Program-made: the position numbers and the translations under genes | Assembly (NCBI RefSeq): GCF_900099735.1 | Contig: NZ_FNDT01000001.1 | Coordinates: 427,722-491,721, forward strand | Length of the DNA: 64,000 nucleotides | Direction: 5' to 3' | DNA from: Arthrobacter subterraneus | GTDB taxonomy: Bacteria > Actinomycetota > Actinomycetes > Actinomycetales > Micrococcaceae | Shown: piece after piece, positions 34,203 to 42,711 of the stretch | Layout: every line of letters starts with the position of its first letter | Numbering within the stretch: the stretch's first letter is position 1 | Notes under the pieces: generated by a model | Seen by the model: the letters and a program-made list of their open reading frames with translations, nothing else | What the model was told of the DNA's origin: nothing | The model's database searches: none

Positions 34203-35087
34203 CTCGTCGAGCGACAATCGCAGTGCCTGGCGGTTGAGCGTCTGTTCGAACAGCGTGCGCGCGAACCGCGCATTGCCGGAGTCTTCGCCCGTGTGGACCC
34301 CAGTGAGGATACGGCGCAGCATCTGGTCCGCACCCGGCTCCAGCATGTACTCGTGCTGGGCCAGCATTTGGTGGAAGATCGTTTGAAGTGCGTCGACTGA
34401 GTAGTCGGGGAATGTGATTTCGCGGGCGAACCGGGAGCGCAGCCCGGGGTTCGAGAGCAAGAAGGACTCCATCAACCGCGGGTACCCGGCCACAATCACG
34501 ACCAGGCGGTGGCGGTGGTCCTCCATCCGCTTGAGCAAGACCTCGATCGCCTCGGGGCCGAAGTCCATTCGGCCGTCCTCCGGTGCCAGCGAGTAGGCCT
34601 CATCGATGAACAGGACTCCGTCCAGCGCACGCCGAATCACCCGATCCGTCTTGAGAGCGGTCGCGCCGACGTACTGCCCCACCAGGCCCGAACGGTCCAC
34701 CTCGATCAGGTGCCCCTTCTGCAGCAGACCTACCGCGCGGTACATCTCGGCCAGGAGTCGCGCAACTGTGGTCTTGCCCGTGCCCGGGTTTCCGAGGAAG
34801 ACCAGATGCTGTGATGTGGCCACCTCGGGCAGGCCGTGCGCCTTACGGCGGGCCTGAACCTGGAGCAGAGCGACGAGGGCCCGCACCTGTTCCTTCACTG
34901 TCTCCAGTCCGACCAGTGCGTCGAGCTCGGCCTGCACCTCGGACAGGGGCCGGGTCGGTCCGGGCCTCGAACCGAGAAGATCACCGACCAGGTCGTCGAC
35001 GCGCTCCGAACCGGGCAGCTTGAGCTGATCGGTCAGATGGCCGATAGTTTCGCGCAGGTCGTCGAGCGGATTGCGGCTGACCGCCAT
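34167..35087 (-). CDS. CbxX/CfxQ-type AAA ATPase, apparently frameshifted near the C-terminus
   Basis: 306 residues as read. AAA motifs: Walker A LGNPGTGKTTVARL (about 98-111), Walker B GVLFIDEAYSLAPED, sensor-1 region VVIVAGYPRLMESFL and arginine-rich NPGLRSRFAREITFPDYS. These are typical of the CbxX/CfxQ/SpoVK and EccA group, which remodel protein complexes. The frame ends abruptly after an A6 tract (34202-34197), whereas the -1 frame continues sensibly to a stop at 34060. Start at 35087; an in-frame TAG lies nine codons upstream, so the N-terminus is not much longer. The partner is unknown, as no type VII secretion or Rubisco genes are nearby. Confidence 0.8.
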   Translation of the reverse strand: MAVSRNPLDDLRETIGHLTDQLKLPGSERVDDLVGDLLGSRPGPTRPLSEVQAELDALVGLETVKEQVRALVALLQVQARRKAHGLPEVATSQHLVFLGNPGTGKTTVARLLAEMYRAVGLLQKGHLIEVDRSGLVGQYVGATALKTDRVIRRALDGVLFIDEAYSLAPEDGRMDFGPEAIEVLLKRMEDHRHRLVVIVAGYPRLMESFLLSNPGLRSRFAREITFPDYSVDALQTIFHQMLAQHEYMLEPGADQMLRRILTGVHTGEDSGNARFARTLFEQTLNRQALRLSLDEKKVSTRSIVRP

Positions 35088-35348
35088 GTATCCACTGTAG
35101 TACTCGATTCCCTACCGGAGCGGGGTTTGCTTCCACCAGAATCAACCCTCATGGTCGTAGTTCTCGCGCGGCAGAGGCCGTCCCTGTTGGAGAATGCGGC
35201 CAGTGACGTCGAGGCCGCTACTGGCATCTCGGAGCTCCTCGCCGCCACGACTGCCCTTAGGATTCCTCGTTCGCCCCGATGGAGGGAGCTTGCTTCGGCC
35301 TATCCTTCACCGTGTTCCGGCCGCACGGCGAGGGATCGCTTCTGAGAA

Positions 35349-35702
35349 TCAGTCAACGACCGTGAGGACTCGGATAGCTCGTTCAAACAATCCTGCAGCC
35401 ACGGCTTCAAGAGCAGCCCTATGATCGGCGCTTCGCTCCTTCGGCGATGGAACCTGGCGAACAACATCCTCATTGCCAACACTCACGATGCCGCCCCAGT
35501 TCTCGGCGTCAGAATCCAGCGCTGAAACAGTGCCCGTGGACCAACCATGCTTATCGGATTTTCCACGAGAAATATGCGCGCTCAGGATGAAGGTTTTGAC
35601 TTCCCCTGACGGCTGCTTGATCGGCGCGTGAATGATCTGGGTCAGACTGACACCGTACTGCGCGCGTTCAAACTGGGTATCTACAATTTTGTAGTCGCTC
35701 AT
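35349..35702 (-). CDS. hypothetical protein, 117 residues
   Basis: Start chosen at the ATG at 35702 (MSDYKIVDTQFERAQYGVSL) because GGGAGAG lies upstream and the longer frame to 35780 looks non-native. No membrane segment or known motif was recognised. LTQIIHAPIKQPSGEVKTF and SRGKSDKHGWSTGTVSALD suggest a small beta-rich protein. It stands alone between the AAA ATPase gene and a divergent unknown gene. Codon use is less GC-biased than the housekeeping genes, in keeping with the accessory region. Confidence 0.5.
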   Translation of the reverse strand: MSDYKIVDTQFERAQYGVSLTQIIHAPIKQPSGEVKTFILSAHISRGKSDKHGWSTGTVSALDSDAENWGGIVSVGNEDVVRQVPSPKERSADHRAALEAVAAGLFERAIRVLTVVD

Positions 35703-35918
35703 CGGGTCATTCTCTCCCAATCTCATGGTCAGGCAACTCGAAAGGGGGTGGTGAGGGAACCGACGAGTGGGTGGCGGCATCGCTCGTTATGCACCACACG
35801 GATCGATGGAGGAGGCTCGTGGTGCAGATAAATGAACCCTCCCAACGGTATCCAATGGTCTCGGCATGACTAAGAATGCATACTGGACTAGGACCGCCCT
35901 CTCAAGGAGGATCGATCA

Positions 35919-36761
35919 ATGAATCGAACGAATGCGTCATGGTCGGACCCCGCATCTCCGGTCTTCGGCGCCCTGTCCACTGCTGTGGCGGGCGTACTCC
36001 CGCTGATTGACCCGTCCAAGTTGAACAACACGCAGCGCCGTACCGTGCACGCCGCCTCAGCAGTGCTGACGGGCGTCTACGCGGCCGTCATCGTAGGTGG
36101 CAGGAACAGGCGGATGATGCCGTTGAAGGTTGCCACCGGGCTTGCAGCAACAGGTGCAGCCCTGCGCTTCGCGGACGCGGGGGACACGTTCGATGCCCAC
36201 CTGGAACAGAAGTTGCGGCAGGCAGGATCCAGGTATCCTCGCGTGTGGATGGCGGTGGGCGCAGCGGCGCTCACGTTCGCCGGGCACCTGGGCGACCGGG
36301 CTGCCAGCCGTACGCAGCTTTTCGAGCCCATGGCGATCGACCAGCGGGAGCGGCTCCGTTCACCTGGAGCCGCCGTCTGCTCCCTGGTGGAAGGCCTCCT
36401 GGGGGCAACTGACTGGTTAGGGGCCGATGCGCTGCATGCACAGTTGCACGCGGCCCGGGAGGTCTACTGGGATGGCGGGTTTACCTCGGTGGTTCACTTC
36501 AGGGTGCCCGACGAATTGCCGCGCGCTGTGCCGCACGAACAGGTGTTCCCCGTCCGCGGACAGTTCTCGGGCCCGGACGGGACACCCCTTCGCCTGTTCC
36601 TGCAGATATCGGACGGCAAGCTCGACTACCTCGGCGTGGAGCCTGCGAACCCGGAGGATGCCGATCATTTCGACGATCTCATCGACGAATGGCCCGAGCC
36701 CTCGGAAATTACCTACGTGCTCGACGATCCGGACGGAACGACGGCACCCCTCCCGGGCTGA
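35919..36761 (+). CDS. hypothetical protein with N-terminal membrane segments, 280 residues
   Basis: A near-perfect ribosome site (AAGGAGG) lies 8 nt before the ATG. Residues 15-35, 42-62, 70-90 and 105-125 are hydrophobic and could form three or four membrane helices. The rest is soluble with a possible alpha/beta domain (TSVVHFRVPDELPRAVPHEQ, FSGPDGTPLRLFLQISDGKL) and an acidic end. No family recognised; the arrangement suggests a membrane-tethered sensor or envelope protein, but this is only topology. Confidence 0.6.
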   Translation: MNRTNASWSDPASPVFGALSTAVAGVLPLIDPSKLNNTQRRTVHAASAVLTGVYAAVIVGGRNRRMMPLKVATGLAATGAALRFADAGDTFDAHLEQKLRQAGSRYPRVWMAVGAAALTFAGHLGDRAASRTQLFEPMAIDQRERLRSPGAAVCSLVEGLLGATDWLGADALHAQLHAAREVYWDGGFTSVVHFRVPDELPRAVPHEQVFPVRGQFSGPDGTPLRLFLQISDGKLDYLGVEPANPEDADHFDDLIDEWPEPSEITYVLDDPDGTTAPLPG

Positions 36762-36840
36762 TCAGGGCCTTCGTGGGGTCGCCGAAACAGCGGCTCGGCC
36801 TCATATTGCGCATGTAGACGCCTCGTCAGGCCGAGAGTTT

Positions 36841-37062
36841 TCAGACCAGTCCACCCCCACCACGTCCACCGTGATGGCGCTGCCCGGTATCGTCCGCCGT
36901 CAGCTTCACATCTTTTTCCCTGAGCTGGCCAAGGGCCAGAGAGATCAACAGTGACAGTGCGACGATGGCGGCACCTTCGAGGAAGGTGATCCTCGATAGA
37001 GCCCAGACCGTGAAGCCGATAAAGACCGCGGAGATGACAGCCGCAGTGATGATTATCCTCAT
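36841..37062 (-). CDS. small two-helix membrane protein
   Basis: 73 residues from the ATG at 37062, preceded by GGGGGAAC. Two hydrophobic segments (about 2-22 and 27-44) joined by SRITFLEG, then a charged tail with His/Gly-rich end (RHHGGRGGGG). No family recognised. It stands alone on the minus strand between the membrane-segment protein and the phosphoribosyltransferase-like gene. Confidence 0.5.
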   Translation of the reverse strand: MRIIITAAVISAVFIGFTVWALSRITFLEGAAIVALSLLISLALGQLREKDVKLTADDTGQRHHGGRGGGGLV

Positions 37063-37297
37063 TGTTCCCCCTAGGAGCATCCTGCCATGGAGCGTTCCGG
37101 GCCGAACCATTTCCCGAATGACTCAGTCGGGACCCGTCGGCCAGCGGACGCCGTTGTATGGCGGGAGAAAGTCGGCTCATAGGTAGGATCCGATGAATGA
37201 TGCTCTCCTACACACTGTTGAGCGACACGGCCTCGCGGTCTTGCGTGGCTAGTTCCTGCCGTGTTGCGAGGATGAATGCATGCGGAAGGAATCTGAC

Positions 37298-37831
37298 ATG
37301 CGGGATCGTCTTCGTCAGTCTTTTCGATGGCGAGGAGACCGGACCGATCCGGACTTCAGAGCTGATGTCACCGGGTGGTGGCGGAGTCCAGACACGCTCT
37401 TGTCGCTCGGTCCAAGCCTAGGTGCGCTCTTCCCGGACTCGACACCGACCGTCGTCATGGGTACCGAGTCTCATGGAACCTTACTCGGCGTCCTCACGGC
37501 GCAGCATCTAGGTATCGGCTTCGCGGAAGTACGGAAAGACCCTGGGCGAGCGGCCGACAGCGATGCCTGGTGGGAGACGTCGACCGGACCTGACTACCTC
37601 AACCGAAGCTTGCGACTCGGGCTGCGCCGCTCATTGTTGAAGGCTGGGGACAGGGTCCTCTTCGTGGACGATTGGATTGCCACCGGTGCTCAGGCAGAAG
37701 CGTGCCATTCGCTCGTCGAGATGAGTGGTGCTGCCTGGATCGGCGCTGCGGTCGTCGTCGATGGGGTTGAGAGAACCCCTTTGCGGCGGAAGCTCCAGCT
37801 CAGATCGATACTCAACGTTCGGGAGCTCTAA
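37298..37831 (+). CDS. phosphoribosyltransferase-like protein
   Basis: 177 residues from the ATG at 37298, which has AAGGA 8 nt upstream; an ATG at 37280 lacks such a site. The PRPP-binding motif VLFVDDWIATGAQAEA (two hydrophobic, two acidic, then T-G) is clear, and VVMGTESHGTLLGVLTAQHLG resembles the N-terminal strand-loop of APRT-like enzymes. The dedicated purine or pyrimidine hood domain is short, so the substrate is unclear; regulatory PRTase-like roles are possible. It is isolated in the accessory stretch, not in a nucleotide operon. Confidence 0.72.
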   Translation: MRDRLRQSFRWRGDRTDPDFRADVTGWWRSPDTLLSLGPSLGALFPDSTPTVVMGTESHGTLLGVLTAQHLGIGFAEVRKDPGRAADSDAWWETSTGPDYLNRSLRLGLRRSLLKAGDRVLFVDDWIATGAQAEACHSLVEMSGAAWIGAAVVVDGVERTPLRRKLQLRSILNVREL

Positions 37832-37832
37832 T

Positions 37833-37877
37833 CCAGCGGGCTCCCACCACTTCCCGCCCGTGCCAGCGGGCTCCCAC
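37833..37877. repeat. 15-bp direct repeat, period 30
   Basis: CCAGCGGGCTCCCAC occurs at 37833-37847 and again at 37863-37877 in the gap between the PRTase-like and the ankyrin genes. No transposase or attachment-site context is visible. Confidence 0.6.
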
Positions 37878-37902
37878 AACCGGATCACATTGCCCTCGGG
37901 CT

Positions 37903-38622
37903 CTACTGTTCCGTTGCATTTCGAAGAATAGTAGCGATCTCTTGGAAGCCCAGGGACGCGGCCTGCTGCAAGGGCGTCAGACCATCTCCCTGGGAGGGGA
38001 GTCTCACGTCGGCGCCGCCTTCGATGAGCAGCTGCACGGTCTCCACGTACCGGGGCGAGCCATCGCCAAAGATGATCGCCTCGTTCAATGCCGTCCACCC
38101 CGGGTTGTTGACGTGGTTGACATCCACCTCGGTCTCCAGCAGCCTACGCACCACGTCCGCATGGCCGCGCTCCGCGGCGCGGATCAGGGCGGTGCCGTTG
38201 AAACTGTCGAGAGCGTGGACGTCCGCACCGTTGCTCAAAGTCATCTCCAGCAGCTCGAGGTAGCCCTCACTCGCTGCGATGAGAAAAGCGCTCTGTTGGG
38301 TTTCGTCCTCGTAGTTGACGTCGGCACCGGCCTCGATGAGCCGGCTGGCTTCGGCGACGTTGTTCTCCCAGGCAGCGTTGATCAGATTCTGATTCAGCAC
38401 GGTCAGTTCTTCCGGCGTGAGCGGGTTGGGAGTAGGCGATGGGCTGCTCGGCGAGACTTCCGGAGCGGACTCCACGGCTCGCGGCGACGGGCTCGGTGTG
38501 CTTGACGGGCTCGCGGACCCTGAAGGCGTCTGTTGCGTCGGACCGGTCACCTCGCCGTTGTCACTGCACCCCGTTATCAGCAGCAGTACGGCAAGGAGAC
38601 CACCCTGTACGAGCACCCTCAC
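37903..38622 (-). CDS. ankyrin-repeat lipoprotein
   Basis: 239 residues from a GTG at 38622 that places a short signal peptide (LVQGGLLAVLLLITGC, lipid-anchored Cys at 19) right at the start; the frame upstream does not fit a signal sequence. A Ser/Pro/Thr-rich linker (about 25-70) leads to four ankyrin repeats at about 82-230: NNVAEASRLIEAGADVNYED, EGYLELLEMTLSNGADVHAL, RGHADVVRRLLETEVDVN and a longer fourth unit. These bind protein partners on the outer face of the membrane. Similar lipoproteins have been tied to catalase or stress protection in other bacteria, but no partner is encoded here. Confidence 0.8.
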   Translation of the reverse strand: MRVLVQGGLLAVLLLITGCSDNGEVTGPTQQTPSGSASPSSTPSPSPRAVESAPEVSPSSPSPTPNPLTPEELTVLNQNLINAAWENNVAEASRLIEAGADVNYEDETQQSAFLIAASEGYLELLEMTLSNGADVHALDSFNGTALIRAAERGHADVVRRLLETEVDVNHVNNPGWTALNEAIIFGDGSPRYVETVQLLIEGGADVRLPSQGDGLTPLQQAASLGFQEIATILRNATEQ

Positions 38623-38726
38623 CGGGACGCCTGCCCCGGGACCACCGAGGTGGCACAAAAGAACTTCATTGGGACCATTCCCATGCCTGCCAGCATACTC
38701 GTGCCAGAAAGGGCACGCTGATGGGC

Positions 38727-38760
38727 GCGGCGGGCCATCCGCAATTGGATGACCCGCCGC
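38727..38760 (-). terminator. terminator of the bkd operon
   Basis: Stem GCGGCGGG (38727-38734) / CCCGCCGC (38753-38760), with inner ATCC/GGAT and loop GCAATT, 33 bp after the bkdC stop on the minus strand. A smaller hairpin GTGCC/GGCAC (38701-38716) follows. Confidence 0.6.
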
Positions 38761-38793
38761 CACCGAGCACTTGGACAGTGGACCCGCGCGCCG

Positions 38794-40257
38794 CTAAAGA
38801 TCAGCCAGGACACCGCCCGGATTCTCGACCGCATCAGCGACATAGCGCAGGAACCCGCCCGCCACGCCGCCGTCGCACACGCGGTGGTCGAAGGTCAGCG
38901 TCAGCTCCGTCACCTTGCGCACCGCGAGTTCGCCGTTGACCACCCACGGCCGGTCGATGATCCGGCCCAGTCCCAGAATCGCCGCCTCCGGGTGGTTGAT
39001 GATCGCAGCGCTTCCGTCCACTCCGAAGACCCCGTAGTTGTTCAGCGTGAACGTGCCGGAGGTAAGGTCCGCCGGAGTCGCCTTGCCCTCGCGTGCGAGT
39101 GCGGCGAGGCGCCGGATCTCCGCATCCAGTTCCCGGGCACTCATCCGGTCAGCCCGCTGCACTGCCGGCACCAGAAGACCGCGGTCGGTCTGGGCGGCGA
39201 TGCCCAGGTTCACGCCGTCGAACGTGAGGATCTCCTGGCTACTGTCTTCCCGCTCGACGATGCGAGTGTTCAGTTCCGGGTACCGGGCCAGCCCGGCGAG
39301 CGCAAACCGGGCCACGAAGGCCAGCAGTCCCGGAGTGGTGTCCGGCTGCCGGCGTTTCAGATCGGCCCGCAGCTCCACCAGAGCCGTCGCATCCACGTCC
39401 ACCCAGACGGTGGCTTCGGGGATTTCTCGGCGGCTGCGGGTCATTGCCTCGGCCACTGCCTTGCGTACGCCCCGCACGGGGACGCGCCCGGTGATCTGCA
39501 GGCCGCTGCGACGGTCGGCTTCGGCGCGGGTCTCGGTAGCGGTCTCTCCGGAATCCGTCGGCGCCGGCGCCTCTGCCGACGTTCCGAGGGCACGCTCGAC
39601 GTCGCGGCGCAAGATCATGCCGTCAGCGCCGCTACCTTCAAGCGAGTGGAGATCGAGCCCGGCGTCCCGGGCCAGCTTGCGCACCAGCGGTGAGATGCAG
39701 AATACTGCCCGTCGGCCGTCGTCGGGCTTGGGCTGGTCCGGTGTGCCGGCAGCGGTCGCGGCCCCGCCTCGGCGCTGCCTGGTCCGTCCGCCCGTTCCGG
39801 TTCCCGGCGTGCCGTAGCCGATCAGGACGTTGCCTGAGCCGGTGCCGGATTCCGCTTCGGGCTCCCCGGCCGCCGGAGCTGCGGCTAACTGCTCGTCGGT
39901 GGGGACGGTGACTCCGGCACGCTCCTCGTCCCGGTAGGCCTCGGCTTCCGGGTCGGCTGCAGCATCCGGAGATGACGGTTCAGCTGCCGCAGCGCCGGGC
40001 GGCGTCACTGAGATCAGCGGCGCACCGACGTTGATGGTGGTTCCGGCCTCGCCGTGCAGCTGGGTCACGACGCCGGCAAAGGGCGAGGGAACCACCACCA
40101 TCGACTTCGCAGTCTCCACCTCGGCAACGGGCTGGTCCACGGTAACGGTGTCGCCCTCGGCAACAAGCCAGTTCACCAGCTCGGCCTCGGTCAGCCCCTC
40201 ACCGAGGTCCGGAAGCAGGAACACCTTCACGGAGGGGCTCGTTGTCACGGCGCTCAT
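38794..40257 (-). CDS. bkdC: branched-chain 2-oxoacid dehydrogenase E2 (dihydrolipoamide acyltransferase)
   Basis: 487 residues from the ATG at 40257, overlapping the E1-beta stop (ATGA). Lipoyl domain at about 10-85 with the lipoylated lysine in VETAKSMVVVPSPF (Lys51). A long Ala/Pro/Glu/Gly linker is followed by the peripheral subunit-binding domain (ISPLVRKLARDAGLDL...VERALG, about 190-220) and the catalytic acyltransferase domain ending in LTFDHRVCDGGVAGGF with the active-site His and Asp. It transfers branched acyl groups to CoA, feeding branched fatty-acid primers and Val/Leu/Ile breakdown. E3 is not encoded here. Same order as bkdABC in other actinobacteria. Confidence 0.93.
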   Translation of the reverse strand: MSAVTTSPSVKVFLLPDLGEGLTEAELVNWLVAEGDTVTVDQPVAEVETAKSMVVVPSPFAGVVTQLHGEAGTTINVGAPLISVTPPGAAAAEPSSPDAAADPEAEAYRDEERAGVTVPTDEQLAAAPAAGEPEAESGTGSGNVLIGYGTPGTGTGGRTRQRRGGAATAAGTPDQPKPDDGRRAVFCISPLVRKLARDAGLDLHSLEGSGADGMILRRDVERALGTSAEAPAPTDSGETATETRAEADRRSGLQITGRVPVRGVRKAVAEAMTRSRREIPEATVWVDVDATALVELRADLKRRQPDTTPGLLAFVARFALAGLARYPELNTRIVEREDSSQEILTFDGVNLGIAAQTDRGLLVPAVQRADRMSARELDAEIRRLAALAREGKATPADLTSGTFTLNNYGVFGVDGSAAIINHPEAAILGLGRIIDRPWVVNGELAVRKVTELTLTFDHRVCDGGVAGGFLRYVADAVENPGGVLADL

Positions 40258-41321
40258 GCGTCCTCCCACTGAAGTTCGTCGACGGTGTCCAGGATCCGGT
40301 CAACGCTGGGCAGGAAATAGTGCTCCAGCTTCGGTGAGGGGTAGGGAATATCAAACCCCGTCACGCGCCGCACGGGAGCGGCCAGCGAATGGAAGCAGCG
40401 CTCCTGGACGCGGGCAACAATCTCGGACGCGACGGAGGCGAAGCCGGGCGCTTCCGCGATGACCACGGCGCGGCCGGTCTTCCGCACGCTGGCGCTGACC
40501 GTCTCGTCGTCGAACGGAACGATGGAACGCACGTCAATGACCTCGAGGCTGCGCCCCTCGGAGGCGGCAGCTTCAGCCGCGGCGAGCGCGGTGGGCACGG
40601 AGGGACCGTAGGCAATGAGGGTGGCATCAGTTCCGGAGCGGGCAACGACGGCGAGGCCCACCGCTGAACCGGTGGCGGCGTCGTCGTCGGCTTCCTTCCG
40701 CAGTTCCGCCAGGTCGAGGGTCTCCTTGGACCAGTAGAGCTTCTTCGGCTCGAGGAACACCACGGGATCGGGGAAGCGGATGGCTGCGCGGAGCATCAGG
40801 TAGGCATCGCGCACGGTTGCCGGCGCGAGCACGGTGAGGCCGGGCGTGTGCGCGTAGTACGACTCCGAGGAATCGCAGTGGTGCTCCACTCCCCCGATGC
40901 CGCCCGCATACGGGATCCGGATGACCAGCGGCAGCTTGACCCTGCCCCTGGTCCGGTTGGGCATCTTCGCGACGTGGCTGACCACCTGCTCGAACGCCGG
41001 GTACGCGAAGGCGTCGAACTGCATTTCGACGACGGGGCGCATGCCGTTCATTGCCATGCCCACCGCCATGCCCATGATGCCGGACTCCGCCAGGGGCGTG
41101 TCGAAGCAGCGTTCCTCGCCGAAGCGGGCGGTGAGCCCGTCGGTGATCCGGAAAACTCCGCCGAGCGGGCCTACGTCCTCACCGAACATGATGACCGAGG
41201 GATCGGCCTCCATTGCATCGGCCAGCGCGGTGTTCAGCGCCTTGGCGAAGGTCAGCGGCTGGGGCCCTGCCGGGGGTGCGGCCGTTTCGGCGGCGTCCGA
41301 CCGGACTGCTGTCTCAGTCAT
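40254..41321 (-). CDS. bkdB: branched-chain 2-oxoacid dehydrogenase E1 beta
   Basis: 355 residues. Transketolase-like pyrimidine-binding domain with MFGEDVGPLGGVFRITDGL (conserved Glu for thiamine diphosphate activation), FDTPLAESGIMGMAVGMAM and PYAGGIGGVEHHCDSSESYYAHTPGL-type region (shown in part). The C-terminal transketolase domain includes SLEVIDVRSIVPFDDETV and AEAPGFASVASEIV. It forms the heterotetramer with BkdA that decarboxylates branched 2-oxoacids. It follows bkdA with only 2 bp between stop and start, and overlaps bkdC by 4 bp. Confidence 0.94.
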   Translation of the reverse strand: MTETAVRSDAAETAAPPAGPQPLTFAKALNTALADAMEADPSVIMFGEDVGPLGGVFRITDGLTARFGEERCFDTPLAESGIMGMAVGMAMNGMRPVVEMQFDAFAYPAFEQVVSHVAKMPNRTRGRVKLPLVIRIPYAGGIGGVEHHCDSSESYYAHTPGLTVLAPATVRDAYLMLRAAIRFPDPVVFLEPKKLYWSKETLDLAELRKEADDDAATGSAVGLAVVARSGTDATLIAYGPSVPTALAAAEAAASEGRSLEVIDVRSIVPFDDETVSASVRKTGRAVVIAEAPGFASVASEIVARVQERCFHSLAAPVRRVTGFDIPYPSPKLEHYFLPSVDRILDTVDELQWEDA

Positions 41322-41323
41322 CG

Positions 41324-42496
41324 CTACGCACCTTCCCGTGAGAGCTCGTCCGCCAGCAGGGCGGCCTGTTCGCGCAGCTGGCTTGTCTTCTCGGTATAGA
41401 CGTACTCGAAGAGGTCAGCCGGGTTGATGTCCGGGTCTGAGTTCAATCCGTCGCGGAGGGTCGTGGCGGTCTGTTCGGCGGCGTCGGCGATGTCCCGCTC
41501 TACATCAGCGTTGAGCAGGTTCAGGTTCCCGAGGTAGGTGCGCATCCGGGTGATCGGGTCCCTGGGAACCCACTTCTCGACGTCGGACTGTGAGCGGTAC
41601 CGGGACGGATCGTCCGCGTTGGTGTGGGCCTGCATGCGGTAGGTGTGGGCCTCCACGAGGGCCGGGCCACCGCCGTCGCGTGCCCGGTCGACCGCCTTGC
41701 CGAGGACGGACAGCATGGCCGCAAGGTCATTGCCGTCCACACGCTCACCGGGCATGCCGTAGCCGATTGCCTTGTGGGCCAGGGAGGGAGCCACGCTTTG
41801 GTGCTTCAGCGGCACGGAGATGGCGTACTCGTTGTTCTGGACGAGGAAGACCACCGGCACGTGGAACACTGCGGCGAAGTTGAGCGCTTCGTGGAAGTCG
41901 CCCTCGCTGGTGGCGCCGTCCCCGCAGAGCGCCAGCACCACGGTGTTCTCGCCGCGCAGCTTGGCTGCATGGGCTACGCCGACGGCGTGCAGCAGCTGGG
42001 TGGCCAGCGGTGTTGCCTGGGTGGCGGTCTTGTGTTCATGCGGGTCATACCCGGAATGCCAGTCGCCCCGCAGCAGCGTCAGCACTTCGAGGGGATCCAC
42101 TCCGCGGGTAATCACCGCCACGGTGTCCCGGTAGGTCGGAAACAGCCAGTCGTCTTTTTCCAGAACGACGGCGGCAGCCACCTGGCACGCTTCCTGCCCG
42201 TGTGAGGAGGGGTAGACAGCCATCCGGCCCTGACGGACCAGTGCATTGGCCTGCTCGTTGATCCGGCGGCCGATGACCAGCTTCCGGTAGGCAGCAAGGA
42301 GCTCGTCGCCGTCGGGCAGGGGGTAGCGGTCGTTGTGGACGTGCTCTCCCTGCGGGTCCACAAGCTGGACCGGCTGGGCGGACGGAAGCATGTACTCCTC
42401 CGCCGTGGGGCCCACATCGATGCTGCGGTCCTGGCCGGTGCGCTTCATGGACCCGCCGTACTGGTTGCCGGCGGAGCTCCCGGTTGAAATGCTCAT
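41324..42496 (-). CDS. bkdA: branched-chain 2-oxoacid dehydrogenase E1 alpha
   Basis: 390 residues. The thiamine diphosphate motif is ALCGDGATSEGDFHEALNFA...QNNEYAIS (GDG to NN), with YPSSHGQEACQVAAAV and VEAHTYRMQAHTNADDPSRYR, both typical of the BCKDH/PDH E1-alpha family. The Ser-containing phospho-loop of the mammalian enzyme is not informative here. The N-terminal 60 residues are polar and variable. First gene of bkdABC; divergent lrp-type gene at 42712 probably controls it through dyads in the 215-bp gap. Confidence 0.93.
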   Translation of the reverse strand: MSISTGSSAGNQYGGSMKRTGQDRSIDVGPTAEEYMLPSAQPVQLVDPQGEHVHNDRYPLPDGDELLAAYRKLVIGRRINEQANALVRQGRMAVYPSSHGQEACQVAAAVVLEKDDWLFPTYRDTVAVITRGVDPLEVLTLLRGDWHSGYDPHEHKTATQATPLATQLLHAVGVAHAAKLRGENTVVLALCGDGATSEGDFHEALNFAAVFHVPVVFLVQNNEYAISVPLKHQSVAPSLAHKAIGYGMPGERVDGNDLAAMLSVLGKAVDRARDGGGPALVEAHTYRMQAHTNADDPSRYRSQSDVEKWVPRDPITRMRTYLGNLNLLNADVERDIADAAEQTATTLRDGLNSDPDINPADLFEYVYTEKTSQLREQAALLADELSREGA

Positions 42497-42602
42497 GCTG
42501 CCTCCTCAGCCGTTCCGACAATGAGGGACGGCTTCTCTGCCCGACGCTTCCCGACCCGCAGGCCGGATAGCGATATCTGTTGCTCAATTATGCGTTTGTC
42601 CA

Positions 42603-42648
42603 CGGTTTCGTATCCACAGATGCGCACTATCGTGGAAGAATGAAACCG
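42603..42648. promoter_or_regulatory. dyad in the bkd-lrp control region
   Basis: CGGTTTC (42603-42609) and GAAACCG (42642-42648) form a perfect outer inverted repeat, with TCCAC/GTGGA nested inside. It lies between the divergent bkdA and lrp-type genes and is a candidate operator for the regulator. Confidence 0.45.
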
Positions 42649-42655
42649 AGATAGG

Positions 42656-42682
42656 CATTTCGGCAGACGAATTGCCGATGTG
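42656..42682. promoter_or_regulatory. second dyad near the lrp-type gene
   Basis: CATTTCGGCA and TGCCGATGTG pair at 8 of 10 positions around GACGAAT, 29-bp upstream of the lrp-type start; a possible autoregulation site. Confidence 0.4.
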
Positions 42683-42711
42683 AGCTGGATAACTAATAAG
42701 GGTGTAGACAG

